From Chroococcus sp. CMT-3BRIN-NPC107 (GTDB lineage Bacteria; Cyanobacteriota; Cyanobacteriia; Cyanobacteriales; Chroococcidiopsidaceae): a stretch of DNA of 64,000 bases. Below the pieces are notes generated by a model, which saw only the letters and a list, made by a program, of their open reading frames with translations, did no database searches and was not told the DNA's origin. The DNA lies in contig JAHHGY010000006.1 of the NCBI GenBank assembly GCA_019359635.1, forward strand, positions 1 through 64,000, read 5' to 3'. The first letter of the stretch is position 1; each line of letters begins with the position of its first letter. The position numbers and the translations under genes are program-made. Below, in pieces: positions 27,907 to 36,876 of the stretch.

Positions 27907-28449
27907 CTAAAATAAGTTGGATAAATCGTTTAAGTTCATCTCTCCCGATGCTGGGGAAATTGACTTTGAAAGCGTTGATACTGGAGGTAATTTGCCAATT
28001 TCTGGGCTACCATCCCAAGAAATACGTTGAAAAAAAGCTTGAACTTGCCAAGTTAAAGGCGATTCTGGCTCTAAAGGCAATTCTGGCGCTAAGGGCTGAG
28101 TAATAACTTCTAGAGGTAAAGAGTGCCAGTTACACAAGCTAAAAAAGTCCGTTACACTCAAGCACCCTAAGACCGTTGGATTTGGAACATCGCTTTCAAC
28201 CTGTGGTAGTAACACAGGGGAGGTACTATCATTATCCTTTGCTGGCTCGGTTGGCGATAATAGCTGGCAATTACAAGTATCAAAAAAATCTTTGACGCTG
28301 AGGGCGGATAAAACGGTTGGGCAATGAGGGGCAGTAATTTTGGCTTGTTTAGGCAAGTGATTGTGCTTTGGCGGCGGTAATAACTGCCAATTACACAAGT
28401 TAAAATAATCCCCTACATTCAGTCCCAATAAGGAAGCTGAACATTTCAT
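27907..28449 (-). CDS. Repeat-motif linker protein (Slr0145 position)
   Basis: 180 residues, proline-rich and probably disordered between motifs. Four copies of a short hydrophobic motif: LNVGDYFNLCNWQLLP (about 10-25), LSVKDFFDTCNCQLLS (50-65), LSVTDFFSLCNWHSLP (97-112) and WQVQAFFQRISWDGSP (134-149). A last piece LNDLSNLF ends the protein. Its start overlaps the V4R stop by four bases, so translation is coupled. I know no function; the layout suggests a multi-site docking scaffold for cluster partners. Confidence 0.75.
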   Translation of the reverse strand: MKCSASLLGLNVGDYFNLCNWQLLPPPKHNHLPKQAKITAPHCPTVLSALSVKDFFDTCNCQLLSPTEPAKDNDSTSPVLLPQVESDVPNPTVLGCLSVTDFFSLCNWHSLPLEVITQPLAPELPLEPESPLTWQVQAFFQRISWDGSPEIGKLPPVSTLSKSISPASGEMNLNDLSNLF

Positions 28450-29165
28450 CGCAGTAACTCCCCACCCCGCAAGTGTTTTTCAATGTCTCTAGCAGTTGCG
28501 CCTTCGTTGTGCCAGAAGTTGGCAGCATCGACTCGATCTTTGCTACTCAGGAGGAATTTACAGTAGGTTTCTCCCATGGAGTAGCACTGAATTTCAATGC
28601 AACTTAAGGATTTTTTGACGATATCGCTAAAGAAACCAGCAAATAAGCCAGCGTAGATATGGCATACAGGTTTACCAACATCGCCTAAAGTTCTAGCTAC
28701 GGCAGAGTCAAAGATGTTGACAAACATAAATCCATTTTTATGTTCGCTCATATCTACTTCCCAGTTGCCCCAACCTTGAGCGGCAAAGGGCCACCACCAA
28801 GCTTCTAACATGAAGACGGAATTTACTTCGCGGATATTTTTTTTGTACTCTTGCTCAAACCACTGTTGGAAAAACTTGGCATCTCTCATGCCCCACTGGT
28901 AGCCGATGTTGTACATAACCACTGCCGAAGCCGAGCCGACTTCTTCTTCTAAGCCTTCGATTAAGCCAATAATAAAATCTTCACTAGCAAAAGTATTGCG
29001 GCTTTCGTTCCAATCGGTAACTATGCCGCGCTCGCGATCAAAATGAAAATAATCTGTAAAACTATAGTGGGCGTTTCTTTGAGGATACTTATGCTTTAAA
29101 GGATGTTCAACTTTTTTGAATTCCTTTGGAGGTGTAATAATTTTATTTTCTGATAGGGCAACCAT
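28446..29165 (-). CDS. V4R-domain protein (Slr0144-like), first gene of the pap-like cluster
   Basis: 239 residues. The C-terminal half is a V4R (4-vinyl reductase) domain: FMFVNIFDSAVARTLGD, GKPVCHIYAGLFAGFFSDIV, EIQCYSMGETYCKFLL. The N-terminal half (FIIGLIEGLEEEVGSASAVV, YNIGYQWGMRDAKFFQQW) is shared with the broken paralogue at 26722-27390. In Synechocystis slr0144 is the first gene of the operon linked to PSII assembly proficiency. V4R domains bind small hydrophobic ligands; the ligand here is unknown. Confidence 0.88.
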   Translation of the reverse strand: MVALSENKIITPPKEFKKVEHPLKHKYPQRNAHYSFTDYFHFDRERGIVTDWNESRNTFASEDFIIGLIEGLEEEVGSASAVVMYNIGYQWGMRDAKFFQQWFEQEYKKNIREVNSVFMLEAWWWPFAAQGWGNWEVDMSEHKNGFMFVNIFDSAVARTLGDVGKPVCHIYAGLFAGFFSDIVKKSLSCIEIQCYSMGETYCKFLLSSKDRVDAANFWHNEGATARDIEKHLRGGELLR

Positions 29166-29458
29166 GAGCGGAATCCTCCTATTTTTAGGTAAGTGAGTAG
29201 CTTTTAGCTTTGGCTTGTCAGCTAGGTTTAAACTACTTGACCGCCAAAAAATATTAAATTAGATGTTGCTTATACTAAGTTTTTATGATTATTTCAGTGT
29301 TTATTCATTTAGGGATTTACTGATTTTTTTTTCAAAAAAAACATGAAATCAGTAATCATACCAATGGCAGAATTACTGATTTTAGTTACAAATCATATTT
29401 GGGTGTATTTATTTTTAATAGTACAAAAATAATAATTTTAGAAGTACGATCGCACTAT
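29166..29458. other. Region between the pap-like cluster and ccmO with repeated ATTACTGATTT boxes
   Basis: Upstream region of the minus-strand cluster, very AT-rich. ATTTACTGATTT (29315-29326) and AAATCAGTAAT (29346-29356) form an inverted pair, and ATTACTGATTTT recurs at about 29372-29383. They could be sites for a regulator of the high-light operon type, or structural. No coding frame. Confidence 0.55.
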
Positions 29459-30211
29459 TTATAGTTCTTCTAATTGTTCTTCTAACTGAACGGTTAACTG
29501 CTTAAGGTCGGGCAATTCTACTAATTCTTTTTCAGTTTCTTTAATCTTTGTTGGAATTACCAAGGGTTGAGGTCTTTCTAGCCAACAACTAGCTATAGGT
29601 AAGGTTTGTTCTAAGTCTTCTAGTGGTCGCGGAATCACCATTACGGCGTTCAATTCTCCAATCTTTCTAGCTTCGTGCATTCCAGCTTCTACGGCTACTG
29701 CAACATCTGCCACCGAGCCGCGAATAATTGCCGTACACAAACCAGCACCAATAAATTCATGAGCCGACAGTTGCACATCTGCGGCTTTGAGCATAGCATC
29801 GGCAGCCCCTACCATCGCCGGAAAACCTCTAGTTTCTACTAAACCGATCGCTTGATTGCTAAGGCTGCTACCTATTTGTCTTTGGGTCAGTTGAGCTAAA
29901 CGAATCCCAATCGGTAAAACTAATTCTAAATTTGGTAGAGGTCGAGCAATAACTAAGCTTGATATTAGTTGGTCTAACTGCTGGGCAATTTCTGACCCGA
30001 CATCTACAGCCAAACGGACATCAGAAATACCGCCACGCACGATCGCCGTACAATGACCGCTCCCAATTTTTTCGTAGCCAACTAAAGTTACCTCTGACGA
30101 TTTGAGCATTTCGTCAGCAACGCGCACAATCGCCGGAAAACTGCGAGTCGATACCAAACCCAGGGCTTTATCTCTAAAATCTTGCAAGTGTTGTTTGTTG
30201 TTTCCCTCCAT
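29459..30211 (-). CDS. ccmO: Carboxysome shell protein CcmO (two BMC domains)
   Basis: 250 residues with two tandem BMC domains. The first starts ALGLVSTRSFPAIVRVADEM (about 15), the second AIGLVETRGFPAMVGAADAM (about 122), each with the SGHCTAIVRG or AGLCTAIIRG strand. A Glu/Leu-rich tail follows. CcmO is a pseudohexameric shell component needed for beta-carboxysome formation. It is last in the operon; in some cyanobacteria it lies elsewhere. Confidence 0.93.
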   Translation of the reverse strand: MEGNNKQHLQDFRDKALGLVSTRSFPAIVRVADEMLKSSEVTLVGYEKIGSGHCTAIVRGGISDVRLAVDVGSEIAQQLDQLISSLVIARPLPNLELVLPIGIRLAQLTQRQIGSSLSNQAIGLVETRGFPAMVGAADAMLKAADVQLSAHEFIGAGLCTAIIRGSVADVAVAVEAGMHEARKIGELNAVMVIPRPLEDLEQTLPIASCWLERPQPLVIPTKIKETEKELVELPDLKQLTVQLEEQLEEL

Positions 30212-30235
30212 TCTAAACCTCTTAGGTGAAGCTCT

Positions 30236-30841
30236 TTAACTACTATTAGGACTATTATCTAACGGGCGATTTAAAGCTTGTCTATGAGGTAACAAAGTTG
30301 ATAGTAATCGGTTGAGGCTATCTTCTCCATAAACTGGATTTGCCTTAACTACTTCTTCTTCTAGCGCTTGGGGTAAAACAACCTCTGCTTTTACAGGTGG
30401 GGTGCTATTGATGCTTGCAGGTTCGATCGCTTGACCATTAGTAGGTACTACTTCAAGCTCTACTTCTGGCAACTGAGCTTCTTCTGGACGACTGGTGTCG
30501 CCTATTAAAGAACCCGGTGGTAAAACTTCCCCAGATTCAACGGAGCTATTAAAAATTGTAGTCATCGCACCAATGCAAGCATTAGTACCAACTTTACCTT
30601 TGCCAACGATCAAAACTCCCGTGCCAATATTGGCGCTTTCCCCTACCTCTAAAACTCCGTGATAAGCGTGCAAAACTGCGCCCATACCGATACAAGCCCC
30701 TGCTCCTATTATAATCTGGCTCTCCGGGTCGGCTTGCAGGAGAACCCCTGGTGCGATCGCTGCACCAGGGCCAATAGTCACATCGCCATTAACATAATAG
30801 TGAGTATTGCTAATCGGCTGTAGGGGGGGGAACTTCATCAA
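30236..30841 (-). CDS. ccmN: Carboxysome assembly protein CcmN
   Basis: 201 residues. The N-terminal part is a left-handed beta helix of hexapeptide repeats (VTIGPGAAIAPGVLLQ, IGAGACIGMGAVLHAY). After a variable linker, the amphipathic C-terminal peptide DSLNRLLSTLLPHRQALNR is the encapsulation peptide that binds the shell, as known for CcmN. It links the CcmM-Rubisco core to CcmK. 25 bp from ccmO. Confidence 0.93.
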   Translation of the reverse strand: MMKFPPLQPISNTHYYVNGDVTIGPGAAIAPGVLLQADPESQIIIGAGACIGMGAVLHAYHGVLEVGESANIGTGVLIVGKGKVGTNACIGAMTTIFNSSVESGEVLPPGSLIGDTSRPEEAQLPEVELEVVPTNGQAIEPASINSTPPVKAEVVLPQALEEEVVKANPVYGEDSLNRLLSTLLPHRQALNRPLDNSPNSS

Positions 30842-30893
30842 AATACAGTCTTTGGTATTGGACAGGAATCAACTTATCTGCTCGAAATGCGTC

Positions 30894-32558
30894 CTATTTT
30901 GCAGGTCGTTGAATTAACGTTTCTGAGACTCGACGTTTTGCTTTAGGATCGATACCAATTAGCCTGACATACGCTCCATTATGTTCGTCAATGACTGATT
31001 CTAAAGCAGCAATTACTTCATTATCGCGGTGAGCTTGAATTACGCCGCCACTTTGCCAGGAATTGATTTTATATCGCCGCTCGTCAGCGTATTCGGTACT
31101 AACTTGGCAACCTTGAGCGAGTAATTGACTTACTTGCGCAATAACTTCAGAACTAAGACGGGTGCTGGTAGCTGAGGAACTACGGCTAGAACTGCTTGTT
31201 GTTGTAGCTTTGTAGCTGCTGATAGTCGGAGTAATATTGTTGTTACCATCGGGCCTTTGAATAATTGTCTCAGAAACCCGGCGTTTAGCTTTGGGGTCAA
31301 TGCCAATCATCCGCACGTATTCGCCGCCATGATTGGCGATACATTCTTCCAAAGCTGCGATCGCCTCTGATTCTTTTTTGGCATCAATGGGGCTGCAACT
31401 ATGCCAAGAGCTAGTTTGAAAACGGCGCTTGTCGGCGTGTTCTGTACCGATGCGGAAGCCTTGAGCTAACAGGTTGCGGACTTGTTCGACGGCTTCAGCC
31501 GGTAATACGCTGCTACTACTAGAGGATGAACTGCTGTAGCTGCTTGGCTTATAACTATTAGAGCGGCTGCTAACACTGCTACCATTATCGCTACCGGGGC
31601 GATCGCTGGGTCTTTGAATAATTGCTTCTAGTACCCGCTTTTTAGCTTTAGTGTCGATGCCCAGAATTCGCACGTATTCGCCGCTATGTTCTTCTAAGCA
31701 AGCCGATATCTCGGAAAACACTTCAAAATCTCGACTTGATTGAATTGTGGCGCAGCTTTTCCAAGAACTTGTTTGAAATCTGCGCTCGTCAGCGTGTTCC
31801 ATGCCGATGCGGAAGCCTTGAGCCAGCAAATCGCGCACCTGTTCCATTACTTCTCTATTTAAACCCATTTCTTGATATTCCTGTTTATTAAAACTATTGT
31901 TAGAATCTGTCTGACTTAAGGCATAGGTTCTATTTAGTTCTTCTTTAATCGGCGTGATGCACTCAGCATCATCTGCACACTGATAGCCCGCTCGTAAAGC
32001 TTCATTCGCTCCTGCTACATGACTTGCAAAGTTTTTATCCGCTTCTTGGACGTTGGGAAGACGGTTTGCTTGCTGCTGGGTAGTAATTATGCTTCCTGAC
32101 GATACATACTTACCTGGAGGAATTTCTACGTCTTGGATCAAAGCGTGCATCATCACAATGCAGCCTTCCCCAATGCGAGAATTGAATATGGTGGAGCGAA
32201 AGCCAATAAAGCTATTGCTGCCGATGTAAGCAGGCCCATGAATTAGGGTCATGTGGGTAATTGAGACATTACGCCCAATCCAAACGGAGTAAGATTTATT
32301 GTCGTCGCCAACAACTTGTCCCGTTTCTAAACCATTAATTACTACGCCATCTTGAATACTCGTGCTTTTGCCAATGTAGAAGGGATTGCCTTGGTCGGCA
32401 CGAATGCACGTCCCTGGGGCAATCATCACATTGCTCTCAATTTGTACGTCCCCAATAATATTTGAGAAAGAGTGAATGTATGCACTCTTATCAATTTTTG
32501 GTTCTGTCAGGCTTTTTGACCAAGGGGTAGGGGGAGCCGCAGAACTACGCTTTGCCAT
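30894..32558 (-). CDS. ccmM: Carboxysome organiser CcmM (gamma-CA domain plus three SSUL modules)
   Basis: 554 residues from ATG 32558 (frame open to 32573). Residues 1-200 are a gamma-carbonic-anhydrase beta helix. Then three Rubisco-small-subunit-like modules at about 235-325, 345-435 and 460-550, each with the [20 protein letters not shown] type core. Of the three zinc His of gamma-CAs, two are kept (H102 and H107 in THMTLIHGP) but the first is Asn (N75 in DGVVINGLE), so the domain may be inactive. CcmM cross-links Rubisco into the carboxysome core. Confidence 0.95.
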   Translation of the reverse strand: MAKRSSAAPPTPWSKSLTEPKIDKSAYIHSFSNIIGDVQIESNVMIAPGTCIRADQGNPFYIGKSTSIQDGVVINGLETGQVVGDDNKSYSVWIGRNVSITHMTLIHGPAYIGSNSFIGFRSTIFNSRIGEGCIVMMHALIQDVEIPPGKYVSSGSIITTQQQANRLPNVQEADKNFASHVAGANEALRAGYQCADDAECITPIKEELNRTYALSQTDSNNSFNKQEYQEMGLNREVMEQVRDLLAQGFRIGMEHADERRFQTSSWKSCATIQSSRDFEVFSEISACLEEHSGEYVRILGIDTKAKKRVLEAIIQRPSDRPGSDNGSSVSSRSNSYKPSSYSSSSSSSSSVLPAEAVEQVRNLLAQGFRIGTEHADKRRFQTSSWHSCSPIDAKKESEAIAALEECIANHGGEYVRMIGIDPKAKRRVSETIIQRPDGNNNITPTISSYKATTTSSSSRSSSATSTRLSSEVIAQVSQLLAQGCQVSTEYADERRYKINSWQSGGVIQAHRDNEVIAALESVIDEHNGAYVRLIGIDPKAKRRVSETLIQRPAK

Positions 32559-32621
32559 AAGTATATTCTCCAAACTAAAAACTTAATGCTGCTTTTGCGG
32601 CGAAAGGATTTGTCAACGGGT

Positions 32622-32924
32622 TTAGCGGTATTCGTCTTTTTTGTTGTATATAGAGCGATTGTCAACATTGACGGTATCGATTATCGCTACTACGGCGGCA
32701 TCTACCGGACGTGATTCGCTCCCTTGAACTTGACGGGCAGCACTTCCACGACTGACAAGCACCCATTCTTCTAGCCCTGCCCCTACGAAATCGGCTGCCA
32801 CTTCATACTTTGGTAGTAAGCGTCCCTCCTCATCTACAAGTTGTAGTAGGAGGAACTTTACGCCGCTAAGACTAGGTTCCTTATAATTGCTAACTACCGT
32901 GCCACGAACTTTGGCAATTTGCAT
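32622..32924 (-). CDS. ccmL: Carboxysome vertex protein CcmL
   Basis: 100 residues: MQIAKVRGTVVSNYKEPSLS, then GAGLEEWVLVSRGSAARQV and AVVAIIDTVNVDN, typical of the pentameric CcmL/EutN family that caps icosahedral vertices. Its ATG directly follows the ccmK1 stop (TAA-ATG), so the two are translationally linked. Confidence 0.95.
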   Translation of the reverse strand: MQIAKVRGTVVSNYKEPSLSGVKFLLLQLVDEEGRLLPKYEVAADFVGAGLEEWVLVSRGSAARQVQGSESRPVDAAVVAIIDTVNVDNRSIYNKKDEYR

Positions 32925-33278
32925 TTATGGTCTAGTATAAGGACCTGAATGGAGCGCTCTGCCACTAACACTATCGCGGAACTGTTCTACTTCTTCGGTG
33001 TAGCGGATAGGTAGGACGTACTCAAGGTTTTCATGAGGACGAGCAATGATGTGGGTAGATAGCACTTGACCGCCATTAACTCTTTTAACGTTGTCTACTC
33101 CCGCAGCTACCGAGGCTTGAACCTCCGAAACGTCTCCCCGAACGATAACGGTGACGCGACCGCTACCAATTTTTTCGTAACCTACAAGAGTTACTCGCGC
33201 TGCTTTAACCATTGCATCGGCGGCTTCAACAACGGCAGGAAACCCTAGAGTTTCGATCATTCCAACGGCAATTGCCAT
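32925..33278 (-). CDS. ccmK1: Carboxysome shell protein CcmK1-type
   Basis: 117 residues, one BMC domain ([40 protein letters not shown]) with pore loop KIGSG, plus a 15-residue C-terminal extension after EEVEQF. It is a near copy of the gene upstream. Hexamers tile the shell facets and pass bicarbonate and sugar phosphates. K1 versus K2 naming is by order and length. Confidence 0.93.
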   Translation of the reverse strand: MAIAVGMIETLGFPAVVEAADAMVKAARVTLVGYEKIGSGRVTVIVRGDVSEVQASVAAGVDNVKRVNGGQVLSTHIIARPHENLEYVLPIRYTEEVEQFRDSVSGRALHSGPYTRP

Positions 33279-33357
33279 GAGTTTTAATCCTTAGATAATT
33301 TTTTGGTGATTTTGTACTAAATGCGCTGATTTTTGGCGAAATTTCAGCTACCTTGGT

Positions 33358-33666
33358 TTACAGTCGAAACTGTTCTACTTCTTCGGTGTAACGAATCGGG
33401 AGAACATACTCAAGGTTCTCCTGCGGACGGGCGATGATGTGAGTAGATAATACTTCCCCACCATTTACCCGTTTGGCTGCTTCGACTCCGGCGGCTACGG
33501 AGGCTTGCACCTCCGAAACGTCTCCCCGCACAATTACGGTGACGCGAGCGCTACCGATTTTTTCATAGCCCACGAGAGTCACGCGGGCTGCTTTGACCAT
33601 TGCGTCTGCGGCTTCAACTACCGCAGGAAAGCCTTTAGTCTCAATCATTCCGACAGCTATTGGCAT
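33358..33666 (-). CDS. ccmK2: Carboxysome shell protein CcmK2-type
   Basis: 102 residues, one BMC domain, first gene of the operon: [20 protein letters not shown], pore loop KIGSA, then [18 protein letters not shown]. Nearly identical to the next gene except for the C-terminus. The operon order K2-K1-L-M-N-O is intact. Confidence 0.94.
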   Translation of the reverse strand: MPIAVGMIETKGFPAVVEAADAMVKAARVTLVGYEKIGSARVTVIVRGDVSEVQASVAAGVEAAKRVNGGEVLSTHIIARPQENLEYVLPIRYTEEVEQFRL

Positions 33667-34063
33667 TTAATTCTCCTATCAGTCTCATTGTACGAGTCTT
33701 TGACGCTAATATTTCATGGCAATTTACCGCATGATAATTTTCACGGGGATTGCCATTTTTCTTTATTTATCAAAGCTCTTTGAGGTACTGGATCTAAGAA
33801 TAAAGTGACGGCTGTTACTTTGACAATATAATCTTTGATGATTAGTCTAAATTCTAGCTATTAGTTTTACTTATTTAAAGTTTTTGAGGCAGAAAGTAGG
33901 CGATCGCGCAAATCAACACACAAAGTTGAGAGATTGTAAAATAAGTTTTGTAAAGAAAAAGCAATTTCTAAAGCTGTTAGTATTTCTCGTTCCAACTATA
34001 GCGATTTTTATGATGGACTTTAAAGTTGTAGCAGTAATTTTGCGTTTTTTTAGTTAATAGCGT
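33667..34063. other. Upstream region of the ccm operon
   Basis: About 400 bp with no credible gene. AT-rich, probably holding the operon promoter. I could not identify a clear regulator site. A HIP1 site lies near 33900. Confidence 0.4.
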
Positions 34064-34460
34064 CTAGCAAGTGCGATCGCAGGTAATCTTAATAGAAAAA
34101 TCTATATAGCCCTTAAAGGTTTTATTAAAAGCTGCTTCAGATTTGTAACCGACTTTTTGGGCTATTTTATTAAGATTGTCGTGACTATTTCTGAGCAAGC
34201 TAACAGCTTTACGCATTCTTAGGCGGGTAAGGTATTGCAACGGTGATTTTCCTACGAAGCGTTTGAAGCAATTTGCAAAAGCTGAACGAGACATACACGC
34301 TTGCTCGGCTAAACTGGCTACTGTTCAAGATTTTTCTATATAGCGATGAATTAGAGCGATCGCTAAACTAATATTTGGATTTTTTAATACTTGCAATCAA
34401 CAGACTTCGCACTCTGGTAAATGGGCAGAAACCCATATTTCTGAAGTAGAAACAGCAAGG
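34064..34460 (-). pseudogene. AraC-family regulator remnant with two in-frame TGA codons
   Basis: The helix-turn-helix half is intact from ATG 34294: SRSAFANCFKRFVGKSPLQY, then LTRLRMRKAVSLLRNS and KIAQKVGYKSEAAFNKTFKG. Upstream the same frame carries the matching region (NPNISLAIALIHRYIEKS, then TVASLAEQAC) but contains TGA at 34325-34327, where this family has Trp, and a second TGA at 34397-34399. The effector domain is missing. Dead, or at most a short DNA-binding stub. Confidence 0.75.
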
Positions 34461-34590
34461 GATAGATACGATCGCTAAACTGATACAAAGCTTTAATTAA
34501 GGCGACTTAGTAAATTTTACTGAAGACTTTATTCATTGATTTTGTTAGCTTAGTATTTATCAAAACTATTGTGAAATAAGTTTTTTATTA

Positions 34591-35850
34591 ATGATTGAAG
34601 ACACTGAGCTATTACCAGGCTGTATTGTACGCCGCGCCCATCCTACAGAAAAATGAGCAGTAATTAATTTAATGTTTTTTGGTGTCAGTAGACATAGTAA
34701 TTCTGTTTTGACTGCTGCTATCTTCCTTATATGTACTTTGTTTTTATTTGTTTTAGGCATCAGCATTGTATTTGCGATTTTTAGCGCGTGGTTTTCCTTA
34801 CCGTTCAAACTTGTAATAATTGCATTGAACACCTGGACAATTGTTGGCTGGTCAATCTGCCTTCGTCGAATGTTTAGCAAGTCGCGTTTATGGTTAATTG
34901 AAAATAATGGCTTAGTTGTAGGTTATGGACTAATGTCTCACCATAAAACCTATTCAATACTTAGCAGTTTATACATAGTGCCTACTCATCGCAATCAAAG
35001 ATTAGGCTCTTTTTTGCTCAGGGGAATAATAGAATATCATAATAATAAGCCGCTTTACTTATTTTGCCAATCTAACTTAATTAGTTTTTATCAGCGCTTT
35101 GGCTTTGTATCCGTTTCTAGAAAACAACTACCTCTCAAAATCAGGTTTAACTTATTACCTGCACTGATGTTGAATGAAGCTGTTAATTTATTGTTTAGCT
35201 CTACTCAAATAGTTAATAATATACCCGCTCTACCACACAACCTCATTATCAGCCGAGCGAGGAAAAGCGACCGCGCTAAAATTTGTAAATTTATTTTTAC
35301 TTCTTCGGCATTAGATTTTTTTCTTCCCTTTGGATTTACTTCATCTTTAGCAAGCTCAATTTTTGTTTTAGTATTAGTATTGCTGCCATTTTTTTTGATT
35401 GGATCGGCAATTTTATTATTAACTGGTATAGCAGTACCAATAGGAAAATTATGGGCAGCAAGTATAATGTTAGCCCTATTGTTACCTTTATGTACACTCA
35501 TCTTTGCCTGTTTTCAAATGCAAAACTGGGCGCAATTTTATTTGGTTGAATCAAGCAGTAAATTAATTGGATACGCTCGATTGTCTAGATACAGTCAGTA
35601 TTCTATACTTCATTACTTGCATCTCTCTACAAAATCATGTTCATCTCGCGAGCAACTAGCAGATGAGTTATTTCAATACTTAATAACACAGTTAAATAAA
35701 CCAACTTATCTAGCGTGTGAAGCTGAATCAGTTAACTTTTATAAGCGTCTTGGCTTTGATACGATCGCTACGTCAACTCTACCGTCATCACTTCAATTTG
35801 GTGCTAATCTTAATCGTAGATTTGGCGGCGACAATCTAGTATTAAGGTAG
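34591..35850 (+). CDS. Tandem membrane-inserted GNAT acetyltransferase, TGA near the N-terminus
   Basis: ATG 34672 gives 392 residues. The frame is open further upstream to ATG 34591 except for one TGA at 34654-34656 (MIEDTELLPGCIVRRAHPTEK before it). That lost segment matches the start of the second half (LPHNLIISRARKSDRA), so the true protein was probably 419 residues. Each half is a GNAT domain with two membrane spans inserted near its N-terminus; acetyl-CoA loop THRNQRLGSFLL is seen in half one, and QRFGF / KRLGF mark the ends. Substrate unknown. The 34672 start would give a truncated product. Confidence 0.65.
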
Positions 35851-35938
35851 CTAAAAGCAGATTACTAATAGTGCTGGCATAAGTTTAAAAAACCTTGAAC
35901 TTCCTCTCTTTTGCAATGAATGGCAAATGCGATCGCTT

Positions 35939-36541
35939 TTAGGTTATCTTCTCAACTGGTGGTTTATCAGCTAATCCAAAGTCAGTGGGTAAAGCTACAT
36001 AAATTAAATGATCGACCCATTGCTCGTTTTCATAGAAAAAACCAGGACGCATACATTCTGCTTTCATACCTACACGTTCAGCTAGAGAAATCGAGCGATC
36101 GTTATCTAAATTTATTGCTGCTTCAATTCGATGATAATTAAGGTGTTCAAATCCAGCAATTAAAATCGCTCGTACCGCCTCAAGCCCAAATCCTTGCTTT
36201 TGATACTGATTGTGAATACTATACCCCAAATTCGCCCATTGATTTTCTTGGCGGCGAATTGTTGATAGGTCAATATTTCCTAAATGCCGATTATTTTCGC
36301 GTAGAAACACGCCAAAAACGTAGACTCGATCCTGCAATGCTAGTGTTTGATGATGCTGGCACAAGTTAGAAAACCACTGAAGATCGCACTCACTTAAATC
36401 AACTTTTTCCTCATCATATTTATATTGAGAAGGTAAACGACTAGCAAATCCTGCATACCAAACTTCATAATCGCTTGGCTGCTGTAGACGCAGAATTAAT
36501 CGTTCAGTTGCGATCTCTAAATTCCAAGCAGTTTCACTCAT
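35939..36541 (-). CDS. GNAT acetyltransferase (RimJ/RimL type)
   Basis: 200 residues from ATG 36541 (frame open to 36619). TERLILRLQQPSDYEVWYAG is the typical RimJ/L beginning; NLGYSIHNQYQKQGFGLEAV carries the acetyl-CoA Q-x-x-G-x-G/A loop, and NDRSISLAERVGMKAECMRP closes the fold. It acetylates amino groups, often of protein N-termini or small amines; substrate unknown. Confidence 0.85.
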   Translation of the reverse strand: MSETAWNLEIATERLILRLQQPSDYEVWYAGFASRLPSQYKYDEEKVDLSECDLQWFSNLCQHHQTLALQDRVYVFGVFLRENNRHLGNIDLSTIRRQENQWANLGYSIHNQYQKQGFGLEAVRAILIAGFEHLNYHRIEAAINLDNDRSISLAERVGMKAECMRPGFFYENEQWVDHLIYVALPTDFGLADKPPVEKIT

Positions 36542-36876
36542 TGCACAGAAATCTTTAAGTAAATGACCATGTGCTGCGATCGCGCTTAATAAATTGTATT
36601 GTGTATAGCCTAAATACAAATTTGTTTCTCTACCTTGCTATATATTTCCATAGTCGCAAGTATTAAATCTAACTTCTACCAAAGGTTGGATAGAAGAACT
36701 TGTAAATTTCGCTACCATTGCCAGCAAACACCTCAATTGTTGCGGCTAGAAATCTCTTACTATAGGCTACTTTCTCCTTAAGTAAATTGATTGAATGATA
36801 ACAATATTTTTTGATAGCAGTTTGAAAAGACTTCTAGCTCAAATTAAAGAGGTTCTTTAGTCAATGGAATAAGCCG

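Noticed and set aside
34591..34656. TGA read as Trp in this organism
   Set aside because: comF, the PPC gene and the gene at 16156 end normally at TGA, so a changed code is not supported.
34566..34880. Minus-strand 104-aa frame
   Set aside because: Antisense to the start of the membrane GNAT gene.
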